A stretch of 12,601 bases of DNA from an uncultured Coriobacteriaceae bacterium (lineage in GTDB: Bacteria; Actinomycetota; Coriobacteriia; Coriobacteriales; Atopobiaceae): assembly GCA_902766805.1 (NCBI GenBank), contig CACXFF010000230.1, positions 1 through 12,601 of the forward strand. The letters are read 5' to 3'. Below are positions 1-6,731 of the stretch, piece by piece. The first letter of the stretch is position 1, and each line of letters begins with the position of its first letter. Under the pieces are notes generated by a model. The model saw only the letters and a program-made list of their open reading frames with translations, had not been told where the DNA came from and made no database searches. The position numbers and the translations under genes were made by a program.

Positions 1-612
1 ATCACCCTGGCGCAGGTAGAGGAGGCCAACCCACGGCGCGCCCTGCCCTACGACAAGGCGGGCGACATGCACTATGACGTGATCAGCGCCTTCATCAAGT
101 CCATGCGCGGCTCGGACCCCGACGCCGCCGTGTACTGGTTGGCCCGCATGCTGGAGTCGGGGGAGGACCCCAAGTTCATCGCGCGGCGCATCTTCATCCT
201 GGCGAGCGAGGACGTGGGCAACGCCGACCCGCAGGCCCTGCTTGTGGCTGAGGCCGCCTTCAAAGCCACCGAGGTCATCGGCCTGCCCGAATGCGCCATC
301 AACCTCGCCCAGGCCTGCGTCTACATGGCGCTCGCCCCCAAGAGCAACGCGAGCTACATGGCACTCAACAAGGCGCGCGAGGAGGTCCGCTCCGGCCCCG
401 CCCGCGCGGTGCCCAACCACCTGCGCGACCGGCACCGCCCCGGCTCGGACGGCTACGGGCCCTACCTCTACCCGCACGACTACCCGGTCGGCTGGGTGGA
501 CCAGCGCTATCTGCCCGAGGGCCTGGAACGTGGTGCTTTCTACGAGCCGAGCGGCCGGGGTTGGGAGCAGTGGCGCGTGGAGGCCAGCGGCCGCGACCGC
601 TCCGCCGACTGA
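1..612 (+). CDS. rarA: Replication-associated recombination protein A (RarA/MgsA), C-terminal part, truncated by window edge
   Basis: RarA is an AAA+ ATPase related to clamp loaders and RuvB that acts at stalled replication forks. Frame 1 is open from the first base, so 203 codons of the C-terminal half are visible and the Walker motifs lie off the left edge. What is seen matches the E. coli RarA tail closely: YDKAGDMHYDVISAFIKS, then RGSDPDAAVYWLARML, then ASEDVGNADPQAL, APKSNASY and the terminal GYGPYLYPHDYP block. These are the AAA-associated and MgsA C-terminal domains that form the tetramerisation part. An internal ATG at base 67 is not the start, because conserved family sequence continues upstream of it. 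No clear terminator follows the stop. The next gene has its own promoter about 80 bases downstream, so rarA is probably the end of its transcript. Family assignment is firm. Confidence 0.95.
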   Translation: MTLAQVEEANPRRALPYDKAGDMHYDVISAFIKSMRGSDPDAAVYWLARMLESGEDPKFIARRIFILASEDVGNADPQALLVAEAAFKATEVIGLPECAINLAQACVYMALAPKSNASYMALNKAREEVRSGPARAVPNHLRDRHRPGSDGYGPYLYPHDYPVGWVDQRYLPEGLERGAFYEPSGRGWEQWRVEASGRDRSAD

Positions 613-670
613 CGTTGGCGCGCTCCGCTTCGAGGCAGCGACACCTTTACGTGCGGCCTGAGGGCTGTGC

Positions 671-699
671 CTGCCCGTTCGTCGGGGCGCTCGTATAAT
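671..699 (+). promoter_or_regulatory. Candidate promoter of the alpha/beta hydrolase gene
   Basis: A perfect -10 hexamer TATAAT lies at 694-699. A weak -35 candidate, CTGCCC, lies at 671-676 with a 17-base spacer (3 of 6 matches to TTGACA). Transcription would start near 706. The -10 overlaps an in-frame ATG at 698, which therefore cannot be the start codon of this transcript. The next in-frame ATG at 734 has a GGAG ribosome binding site at 722-725, which fits. Confidence 0.6.
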
Positions 700-733
700 G
701 GCCGGTAAGGTGTCGGCTGATGGAGATGAGCGC

Positions 734-1663
734 ATGGTCTGCGAGAGGGTCATCGTTGGCGAGGCTTCGGAATTCCCGCTGAACGGCATGCTCACGCTGC
801 CCGAAGATTGTACGGCGCCTGTTCCCGCGCTGGTGATGGTGCACGGCTCCGGCGCGAGCAACATGGACGAGAAGGTCATGAAACTCACGCCGTTCAAAGA
901 CTTGGCGGAGGGGCTCGCCGCCCACGGCATCGCGACGCTGCGCTACGACAAGCGCTCCTTCGCCCACGGTCGCAAGCTCCTCAAGCGCTACGGCAGCGAG
1001 CTCACGGTGAAAGAAGAGGTCATCGACGACGCGCTGCTCGCGGTGCAGATGCTGAAGTCCGACCCGCGCGTCGACCCGCGACGCGTGCATGTCCTCGGGC
1101 ACAGCATGGGCGCCATGCTCGCCCCGCGCATCGACGCCGAGGGCGCCGGCGCGCGGGGGCTCATCATGATGGCGGGCACCCCGTACCGCCTGGAAGACAT
1201 CGTGCTCAGACAGCTCAAGCAGGGCGGTGCCGCCGCCTCGCCCCTCAGGCTGATCGCCCGGCTCGAGGACAGGCTCTTCTCGGGCAAGTTCGACGGGCTC
1301 TACGACTTGGACGACGAAACGGCTAAGCGCAAGAGGTTCGCGGGCGGAACCACGCTCTATTACTTCAAGGAGATGGGCCGGCGGACAGCAGCGGACTACC
1401 TGCTCGAGAGCGACAAGCCAGTGCTCATCATGCAGGGCGGCAAGGACTTCCAGGTGCTCGCGCAGGATGACTTCGCGCAGTTCCAACGGCTGCTTGTCGG
1501 GCGCGAAAACACCAGCTACAAGCTTTATCCCGAGCTGAACCACTGCTTCGTCGAGGGTCTCTACGACGACATTTTGAAGGCTTCGAAGGAGTACGGCACG
1601 GAGCGCCACATAGGCGAGCGGGTCATCGCCGACATCGCTGCGTTCGTGCACGGCTGCGCGTAG
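734..1663 (+). CDS. Alpha/beta hydrolase (S33/dienelactone-hydrolase-like serine hydrolase)
   Basis: This is a 309-residue cytoplasmic alpha/beta hydrolase; the substrate is unknown. The order of motifs is canonical: oxyanion-hole HGSG (37-40), nucleophile elbow GHSMG with Ser124, acid Asp238 in the segment LIMQGGKD, and base His270 in PELNH. An insertion of about 80 residues between the elbow and the acid (about 145-225) would form the cap. There is no signal peptide or membrane segment. The start was set at 734 rather than the in-frame ATG at 698. GGAG at 722-725 is well spaced for 734, and 698 sits inside a TATAAT box. It appears monocistronic, lying between rarA and a repeat-rich gap. The family resembles bacterial esterases and acyl-peptide or feruloyl-esterase-like hydrolases, but neither sequence nor neighbours narrow the substrate. 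Hydrolase fold is firm, specific activity unassigned. Confidence 0.88.
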   Translation: MVCERVIVGEASEFPLNGMLTLPEDCTAPVPALVMVHGSGASNMDEKVMKLTPFKDLAEGLAAHGIATLRYDKRSFAHGRKLLKRYGSELTVKEEVIDDALLAVQMLKSDPRVDPRRVHVLGHSMGAMLAPRIDAEGAGARGLIMMAGTPYRLEDIVLRQLKQGGAAASPLRLIARLEDRLFSGKFDGLYDLDDETAKRKRFAGGTTLYYFKEMGRRTAADYLLESDKPVLIMQGGKDFQVLAQDDFAQFQRLLVGRENTSYKLYPELNHCFVEGLYDDILKASKEYGTERHIGERVIADIAAFVHGCA

Positions 1664-1676
1664 CTGGCCCCCAGCT
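1662..1676 (+). other. Short perfect inverted repeat at the end of the hydrolase gene
   Basis: AGCTGG at 1662-1667 and CCAGCT at 1671-1676 flank the three bases CCC, overlapping the last stop-codon bases. It could form a 6-bp hairpin at the end of the transcript. No T-run follows, so it is not a convincing intrinsic terminator. It may be a transcript-end structure or chance. Confidence 0.3.
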
Positions 1677-1870
1677 CGTGGCGAACGTGGGGATGTGCTG
1701 GGGTCCAAGCAGCCCGGTCGGGCCGGATGGCCAAACTCGTGGCGAACGCTGGCCAAGGGTTTCCCGTCCACTCGTCAACGAGGCCGCCTTTTGGCCAACG
1801 GGCCGTCACATCTGGTCGATAACCAGCTTCATTGACGACCAGCCTGGCCAAAATGCCCCTCGTTGACGAC
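1675..1870. repeat. Intergenic mosaic of short direct and inverted repeats
   Basis: The 347-base gap between the hydrolase and the next gene (1664-2010) holds no credible gene but is rich in repeated words. CTCGTGGCGAACG occurs exactly twice, at 1675-1687 and 1736-1748. TGGCCAA occurs four times, at 1728, 1750, 1792 and 1845. TCGTCAACGAGG at 1772-1783 is the exact inverted repeat of CCTCGTTGACGA at 1858-1869. TTGACGAC occurs at 1832 and 1863, 31 bases apart. A 5-bp hairpin (CTGGT/ACCAG, five-base loop) lies at 1812-1826. Loosely, the units read CTCGT...AACG...TGGCCAA...GGG. The rest of the gap (1871-2010) carries small GC hairpins such as GCCGA/TCGGC at 1929-1940 and the promoter region of the next gene. 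The repeat may be a dispersed genomic element or a binding-site cluster; function unknown. Confidence 0.6.
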
Positions 1871-1958
1871 AGGCCATCCGTGAGCCCGCGCCAGCTACCC
1901 TAGGCTTGGGGGCGCCGCGCTTGGGCCGGCCGACTTCGGCTCAGCAGAACAGGGGAGG

Positions 1959-1978
1959 GATAATTCGGGTAATATAAG
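1959..1978 (+). promoter_or_regulatory. Candidate promoter region of the anti-sigma/sigma operon
   Basis: This is the only A/T-rich patch upstream of the 2011 gene. It contains GATAAT (1959-1964), possible as a vegetative -10, and GGGTAAT (1967-1973), which resembles the -10 of sigma-B/F-type promoters (GGGTAT or GGGTAA). No matching -35 was found for either: TTGACA-like upstream of the first, or GTTT at the expected distance from the second. The assignment is therefore tentative. A sigma-B-type -10 here would suggest autoregulation by the sigma factor encoded downstream. Confidence 0.35.
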
Positions 1979-2010
1979 CCTATCTGTCCAGCCTTCTCCA
2001 GGAGGTTCTC

Positions 2011-2637
2011 ATGCAGCCGCTTGAAATCTTTCTTGACATCTTCCTCATCATCCTGTGCATCACCGGCGTCTGGGCGCTGGTGGAGATCGCGCTCTTCACC
2101 CGCAAGACCTCGGGGACCATGGACGAGCTCGTGCACAACGTGAACAACACGCTGGCCGAGGTCGAGCCCGTCATCACCAAGGTCGACGGCCTGCTCGACG
2201 AGATTGACCCCGCCATCAAGAAGGTTGACCCGCTGGTCGTCTCCGCCATCGGCGCGGTGGATTCCCTGTCCAAGGACCTCGACAACATCGACGTCATCTT
2301 GGGCGATGTGAGCCGTCTCACCACGGGCGTCGCCGACGCGAGCGATGCCGCCACGGCGAGCGTTTCCGGTGCGATGAACGCTGCGAACAACCTCGTGAAT
2401 GCCGCGATCGATCACGTCCGCGGCGACGCCCCCAGCCCCAAGAAGCTCGTCTCCCGCGTGCAGTCGGCTCGCGAGAACCGCGCCGAGGCCAAGGCCGAGC
2501 GCGAACGCGTTGAGAACGTCGTGAAGGTGACCGAGCCGAGCGACGCGGGCTACTTCAAGTATCCCACGGCCGACAAGCCCGCCGACAAGCCCGCCGACAA
2601 GCCCGCCGACAAGCCCGCTGACACGACCGCCGAGTAG
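2011..2637 (+). CDS. Membrane-anchored coiled-coil protein (DUF948-like), C-terminal ADKP repeats
   Basis: This 208-residue protein has one N-terminal membrane helix (about residues 4-29), then a long predicted helix, then a charged Arg/Glu/Ala-rich helix (about 148-170) and a low-complexity tail. The helical part contains near-repeats of a V/I-E/D-P pattern: VEPVITKVD (51-59), IDPAIKKVD (65-73) and VDPLVVSAI (72-80). This single-anchor, apolipoprotein-like architecture resembles the DUF948 family (for example B. subtilis YtxG, a general-stress protein). The tail holds four exact ADKP units. The start is supported by a strong AGGAGG at 2000-2005, five bases before the ATG. The gene lies 25 bases upstream of the anti-sigma gene and is probably in the same operon, suggesting a stress or envelope role. 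The molecular function is unknown, and DUF948 membership is by resemblance only. Confidence 0.7.
   Translation: MQPLEIFLDIFLIILCITGVWALVEIALFTRKTSGTMDELVHNVNNTLAEVEPVITKVDGLLDEIDPAIKKVDPLVVSAIGAVDSLSKDLDNIDVILGDVSRLTTGVADASDAATASVSGAMNAANNLVNAAIDHVRGDAPSPKKLVSRVQSARENRAEAKAERERVENVVKVTEPSDAGYFKYPTADKPADKPADKPADKPADTTAE
2569..2628 (+). repeat. 12-bp tandem repeat inside the coding end of the membrane protein gene
   Basis: The unit GCCGACAAGCCC occurs four times in exact head-to-tail copies (2569-2616), followed by a degenerate fifth unit (2617-2628). The unit is in frame and encodes Ala-Asp-Lys-Pro. Copies are identical even at third codon positions. That points to recent expansion by slippage, and the copy number could vary between strains without breaking the frame. 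Confidence 0.9.
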
Positions 2638-2662
2638 TCGTCCGACCCGAAAGGAACGAAGC

Positions 2663-3034
2663 ATGGAGGAGCAGGTCATCCGCCTGAGCGTGCCGCCCAT
2701 CGCACGGTTCGCGCGTCCGGTCCGCATGATGGCGGCAAGCCTCGCCACGGTGTCGTCCATGAGCGTGGACGACGTAGAGGACCTGCGCATGGCTGCGGAG
2801 GAGGGCTTCGTATATGCCTGCGCCACCGCGCCGTCGAGCGTGGACATCGAGTTCGTGGTCGCCGAAGGCGGCGTGCGCATGGGCTTCGCTTTGGGCGACG
2901 CCGAGCCCGACCTCGAGGGCGACCCCGCGCTATCCTACGCCAACCTTCTGCTTGCCGCGCTGTGCGACAGCTACGAGGTGGACGCCTCCGCGCACGTCCT
3001 GCGCCTGGCCAAGATGGGCGGCGACTATGCCTAG
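2663..3034 (+). CDS. RsbW/SpoIIAB-like anti-sigma factor with degenerate ATP-binding site
   Basis: This 123-residue protein sits directly upstream of, and overlaps, a sigma-B/F/G-type sigma gene, the place of an RsbW/SpoIIAB-type anti-sigma kinase. DDVEDLRMAAEE (36-47) aligns without gaps to the helix before and at the N box of B. subtilis RsbW, and the end (about 100-116) aligns to its last helix and strand. The expected N-box Glu is kept (Glu47), but the Mg-binding Asn is Tyr51. The DxGxG adenine-site motif is absent: FALGD stands there. The glycine-rich GLGL segment is replaced by PALSYANLLL (88-97). It therefore probably binds the sigma factor but may not bind ATP or phosphorylate an anti-anti-sigma partner. 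AAGGA at 2651-2655 supports the start. Homology is moderately strong; loss of kinase activity is inference. Confidence 0.75.
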   Translation: MEEQVIRLSVPPIARFARPVRMMAASLATVSSMSVDDVEDLRMAAEEGFVYACATAPSSVDIEFVVAEGGVRMGFALGDAEPDLEGDPALSYANLLLAALCDSYEVDASAHVLRLAKMGGDYA

Positions 3035-3926
3035 CGAGGTCTCGACCCACGGACAGAGCCCAGACGCTGCGCGGGCGCGTGAGGAGCGCGCTCGTCAGCG
3101 CGAGCGCATGCGTGCCGCGGCGGCCGAGGAGCGCCAGCTGCAGAGCTCGGAGCCCAAGGTCGCGTGGGACAAAGAGCGCACGCGCGAGCTGTTCCGGCGT
3201 TACCGCGAGCAGGGCGACGAAGAGGCCCGTGACCAGCTCATCGTCAACCACCTCAACCTCGTGCGCTTCCTCGCGGGCAAGTTCAAGAACCGCGGCGAGA
3301 GCATGGACGACCTGGTGCAGGTTGGCACGGTCGGACTCATCAAAGCCATCGACCGCTTCGATACCGAGCGCGGCCTGGAGTTCACGACCTATGCCACGCC
3401 CACCATCCTGGGCGAGATCAAGCGCCATTTCCGTGACAAGGGCTGGTCGGTGCGCGTGCCCCGCCGCCTGCAGGAGCTCTCCCAGAAGGTCACCCAGGCC
3501 ACCGACGAGCTCACGGCCGAGCTGCGGCGTTCCCCGAGCGTGTCGGACATCGCCGAGCGCCTGAACGTCTCGGTGGATGAGGTGCTCGAGGCCATGGAGT
3601 CGAGCGGCGCGTATTCGGCTGTGCCCCTGGAGGCTGGCGGTGCGGGCAGCGACGAAGAGGCCCCCTCGATCATGGACCACTACGCTATCGAGGACGCCGA
3701 CCTCGCTTCCTCCGACGACAAGATGGTCATCGCGGACACGATCGCGGAGTTCTCCCCGCGCGAGCAAGAGGTCCTGCGCATGCGTTTCGACGAGGGGCTC
3801 ACGCAGGTGGAGATAGCTCAGCGCCTGGGCGTGAGTCAGGTGCAGGTGTCGCGCCTGCTGCGCAAGACCCTCTCCAAGCTCGCCGAGCGCATCGACCCGG
3901 AGCTCGCCTCCCGCAGCGCGTCGTAG
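3027..3926 (+). CDS. RNA polymerase sigma factor, SigB/SigF/SigG family
   Basis: This 299-residue group 3 sigma-70 factor recruits RNA polymerase to alternative, usually stress-type, promoters. Region 2 spans about residues 67-137, with LIVNHLNLVRFLA, the region 2.2 core DDLVQVGTVGLIKAIDRFD (94-112) and the region 2.3-2.4 segment FTTYATPTILGEIKRHFRDKGW. Region 3 follows (about 145-193, VPRRLQEL onward). Region 4 (about 242-285) has the helix-turn-helix LTQVEIAQRLGVSQVQVSRLL. A linker of about 40 acidic residues separates regions 3 and 4. The first 45 residues are an Arg/Glu/Ala-rich extension beyond the usual start of this family. The ATG at 3027 overlaps the upstream stop by eight bases, which implies translational coupling to the anti-sigma gene. 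An internal ATG at 3108 (residue 28) would remove part of the extension. Longer open frame upstream overlaps the anti-sigma gene and was not used. Confidence 0.92.
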   Translation: MPSEVSTHGQSPDAARAREERARQRERMRAAAAEERQLQSSEPKVAWDKERTRELFRRYREQGDEEARDQLIVNHLNLVRFLAGKFKNRGESMDDLVQVGTVGLIKAIDRFDTERGLEFTTYATPTILGEIKRHFRDKGWSVRVPRRLQELSQKVTQATDELTAELRRSPSVSDIAERLNVSVDEVLEAMESSGAYSAVPLEAGGAGSDEEAPSIMDHYAIEDADLASSDDKMVIADTIAEFSPREQEVLRMRFDEGLTQVEIAQRLGVSQVQVSRLLRKTLSKLAERIDPELASRSAS

Positions 3927-3933
3927 CGTCGGC

Positions 3934-3976
3934 GCCCCGCCCCGCGCGGCCGTGTGTCGATTGCGCGGGGGAGGGC
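3934..3976 (+). terminator. GC-rich hairpin after the sigma factor gene, possible terminator
   Basis: Bases 3934-3947 can pair with 3963-3976 over 14 positions with two mismatches. The inner 8 bp (CCCCGCGC/GCGCGGGG) is perfect and the loop is 15 bases. It starts eight bases after the sigma gene stop and precedes the alaS promoter, the right place for a terminator. No T-run follows, so classic intrinsic termination is unsupported. Confidence 0.45.
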
Positions 3977-4013
3977 CCAGCTCGGCCTCTTCCGTCCCCG
4001 ACCCGTTGCCACC

Positions 4014-4022
4014 TGCTATGAT
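4014..4022 (+). promoter_or_regulatory. Candidate alaS promoter, extended -10
   Basis: TGC followed by TATGAT (4017-4022) gives an extended -10. No good -35 is seen at 16-18 bases upstream. Transcription would start near 4029, leaving a leader of about 28 bases, too short for a T-box riboswitch. The same TGCTAnnATG form occurs before the peptidase gene and efp. Confidence 0.6.
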
Positions 4023-4056
4023 GGACAGGTTGCAAACTCGCGTCAAAGGACGGCAC

Positions 4057-6720
4057 ATGTCTCTTACTCCGCTTACCAAGACGATGACGACGGCGCAGAT
4101 CCGTGAGGACTACCTGCAGTTCTTCGTCTCCAAGGGCCACAAGCTCTACCCCTCGTCCTCCCTCGTGCCCGAGGACCCCTCGCTGCTGCTGGCCAACGCC
4201 GGCATGAACCAGTTCAAGGAGTACTACCAGGGTCTGAAGACGATGCACGAGGTGGGCGCCTGCTCCTGCCAGAAGTGCCTGCGCACCAATGACATCGACA
4301 ACATCGGCGACGCGCGCCACCTCTCGTTCTTCGAGATGCTGGGCAACTTTGCCTTCGGCGGCTTCTCCAAGGAGCAGGCCATCGAGGCCGCCCTGGAGTT
4401 CTGCACGAGCCCCGACCACCTCGCCCTGCCGATGGACCGCCTCTACTTCACGGTCTTCACCGAGGACGACGAGTCCGCGGGCGTGTGGACGTCTCACGGC
4501 GTGGACCCCAGCCACATCACGCGCCTGGGCGCCGACGACAACTTCTGGGCCGCTGGCCCCACCGGCCCCTGCGGCCCCTGCTCGGAGATCTATTTCGACC
4601 AGGGCGAGGAGTACGGCTGCGGTGAGCCCGACTGCGCCCCCGGCTGTGAGTGCGACCGCTACCTGGAGTTCTGGAACCTCGTGTTCACCCAGTACGACCG
4701 CCAGGAAGACGGCTCCATGCCCGAGCTGCCGCACCGCAACATCGACACCGGCATGGGCCTGGAGCGCATCGCCGCCATCATGCAGGGCCAGCACTCCAAC
4801 TACGAGGGCGACATCCTGCGCGGCCTGCTGCAGGTGGGCGAGCGGCTGTCGGGCAAGGCGTACGGCGGCCAGGCCACGGGTGCCGATCGCTCCCTGCGCA
4901 TCATCGCTGACCACTCCCGTGCCGTGACCTTCATGATCGGCGACGGCATCCTGCCCTCCAACGAAGGCCGCGGCTACATCCTGCGTCGCCTGCTGCGCCG
5001 TGCGGTCTACCACGGCCGCCTGCTAGGCATCCGCGGCGCGTTCCTCACCGAGTACGCGCATGAGGTCACGGCCAAGATGGGTGACGTCTATCCCGCGCTT
5101 GTGGAGAACCAGGCGCTCATCGACGGCATCATCGAGGCCGAGGAGGCGCGCTTCAACGCCACGCTCGACAAGGGCCAGGAGCTGCTCGAGGCAGAGATCG
5201 CCCAGCTTGCCGCCGGTGCTGAGCTGCCCGGTGACGTGGCGTTCACGCTGCACGACCGCTACGGTTTCCCCATCGACCTGACCCGTGAAATCTGCGAGGG
5301 CGCCGGCCACGGCATCGGCATGGCGGCCTTTGAGGAGCTCATGTCCGACCAGCGTGCCCGTGCGCGCGCGGCGGCCAACACCGACGCTTGGGGCACCTAC
5401 AACAACGTGTGGACCTCGCTGTCCGACGCGCTGCCCGCCACCGAGTTCGTCGGCTACGACGAGGCCGAGGCCACGGGTCGCGTGCTGGCCATCGTGTCTG
5501 GCGGCGAGCGCGTGGAGCGCGCCGAGGCGGGCGACGAGGTGGAGATCGTGCTGTCCCGCACCCCGTTCTACGCTGAGATGGGCGGCCAGGTGGGCGACAC
5601 CGGCGAGCTCGTGGCCGAGGGTCTGTCGGTCGACGTCACCGACACCAAGCACCACGAGGGTGACCTGTATGGCCATGTGGCGACCATCGTGGAAGGTACC
5701 CTGTGCGAGGGCGACGAGGTGCTGGCCAGCATCGACGAGGCCCGTCGCGAGCTCATCCGCCGCAACCACACCGCCACGCACCTGCTCGACGCCGCGCTCA
5801 AGGAGATTCTGGGCGAGCACGTGAGCCAGGCTGGCTCTTTGGTGGCGCCCGACCGCCTGCGTTTCGACTTCACCCACTTCGAGGCCCTCACGGCCGATCA
5901 GCTTGCCCGCGTCGAGGGTATGGTCAACGCCGAGATCTTTGCCTCCGAGCCGGTGGTCACGCAGGTCACGAGCTTCGAGGAGGCCAAGCGTACCGGCGCG
6001 GTGGCCCTCTTTGGCGAGAAGTACGGTGACGTCGTGCGCGTGGTCTCTACGGGCTCTGCCGAAGGCGAGGTCTTCTCGCGCGAGTTCTGCGGCGGTACCC
6101 ACGCCCGCAACACGGCCGAGATCGGCCTGTTCAAGATTGTCTCTGAGAGCTCCGTGGGCGCTTCTACCCGCCGCATCGAGGCCGTCACCTCCATGGGCGC
6201 CATCCAGTACGTGGACGGTCGCCTGGCAGAGTTCGACGCGGTTGCCGCGCAGCTCAAGTGCCGCCCTGCCGACGTCTCGTCGCGCGTCGCGGCCCTGACG
6301 GCCGACAAGGCCGAGCTCGAGAAGAAGCTCGCGGCTGCCCTTACGGGCGGCGGCGCCTCCGCGCTGTCCGACGCGCTGGCCCAGGCCCAGGACATGGGCG
6401 CCTACAAGCTGGTCATCGCGCGCCTGGAGGGCTTGGACGGCAAGCAGATCCGCAACGCCTGGGACACCGTCCGCGACAAGATGGGCGACGCCTGCGCGGC
6501 GGTCCTGGCTTCGGCCACGCCCGACGGCAAGGTCGCGTTGCTCGCGGCTGGCACCGACGCCGCGGTGGGCGCCGGCTTCAAGGCTGGTGACGTGGTCAAG
6601 CAGATCGCGTCCCACGTGGGTGGCCGCGGCGGCGGCAGGCCCAACATGGCCCAGGCCGGAGGCCAGGACGTGAGCGGCATCGAGGCGGCGCTCAAGGCCG
6701 CGCGCGAGCTGCTCCAGTAA
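4057..6720 (+). CDS. alaS: Alanine--tRNA ligase
   Basis: AlaRS charges tRNA-Ala with alanine and hydrolyses misacylated Ser- and Gly-tRNA-Ala in the cytoplasm. The protein has 887 residues, the normal full length. The class II catalytic domain shows ANAGMNQFKEYYQG (motif 1 area) and motif 3 GMGLER (232-237). A Cys cluster CGEPDCAPGCEC (Cys188, 193, 197, 199) precedes RYLEFWNLVF, as in many bacterial AlaRS. The editing domain has its full zinc set: HTATH (His571, His575) and CGGTH (Cys678, His682). The C-terminal DHHA1/C-Ala domain carries the glycine-rich GGRGGGRP (855-862). The start at 4057 is set by AAAGGA at 4045-4050, six bases before it. An upstream in-frame ATG at 3952 lies before the promoter, and the ATG at 4084 lacks a binding site. 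It is probably monocistronic, with a hairpin after the stop. Confidence 0.98.
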   Translation: MSLTPLTKTMTTAQIREDYLQFFVSKGHKLYPSSSLVPEDPSLLLANAGMNQFKEYYQGLKTMHEVGACSCQKCLRTNDIDNIGDARHLSFFEMLGNFAFGGFSKEQAIEAALEFCTSPDHLALPMDRLYFTVFTEDDESAGVWTSHGVDPSHITRLGADDNFWAAGPTGPCGPCSEIYFDQGEEYGCGEPDCAPGCECDRYLEFWNLVFTQYDRQEDGSMPELPHRNIDTGMGLERIAAIMQGQHSNYEGDILRGLLQVGERLSGKAYGGQATGADRSLRIIADHSRAVTFMIGDGILPSNEGRGYILRRLLRRAVYHGRLLGIRGAFLTEYAHEVTAKMGDVYPALVENQALIDGIIEAEEARFNATLDKGQELLEAEIAQLAAGAELPGDVAFTLHDRYGFPIDLTREICEGAGHGIGMAAFEELMSDQRARARAAANTDAWGTYNNVWTSLSDALPATEFVGYDEAEATGRVLAIVSGGERVERAEAGDEVEIVLSRTPFYAEMGGQVGDTGELVAEGLSVDVTDTKHHEGDLYGHVATIVEGTLCEGDEVLASIDEARRELIRRNHTATHLLDAALKEILGEHVSQAGSLVAPDRLRFDFTHFEALTADQLARVEGMVNAEIFASEPVVTQVTSFEEAKRTGAVALFGEKYGDVVRVVSTGSAEGEVFSREFCGGTHARNTAEIGLFKIVSESSVGASTRRIEAVTSMGAIQYVDGRLAEFDAVAAQLKCRPADVSSRVAALTADKAELEKKLAAALTGGGASALSDALAQAQDMGAYKLVIARLEGLDGKQIRNAWDTVRDKMGDACAAVLASATPDGKVALLAAGTDAAVGAGFKAGDVVKQIASHVGGRGGGRPNMAQAGGQDVSGIEAALKAARELLQ

Positions 6721-6731
6721 GGGAACGTGCG

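Noticed and set aside
1678..1866. Small open frame in the repeat-rich gap
   Set aside because: It has no ribosome binding site and no recognisable protein, and its sequence is made of the short DNA repeats.
3952..4056. Upstream in-frame extension of alaS
   Set aside because: It overlaps the post-sigma hairpin and the predicted promoter, encodes no AlaRS-like sequence, and the ATG at 4057 has a good AAAGGA site.
3927..4056. T-box riboswitch or other leader regulator before alaS
   Set aside because: The predicted transcript leader is only about 28 bases, and no T-box sequence is seen in the gap.
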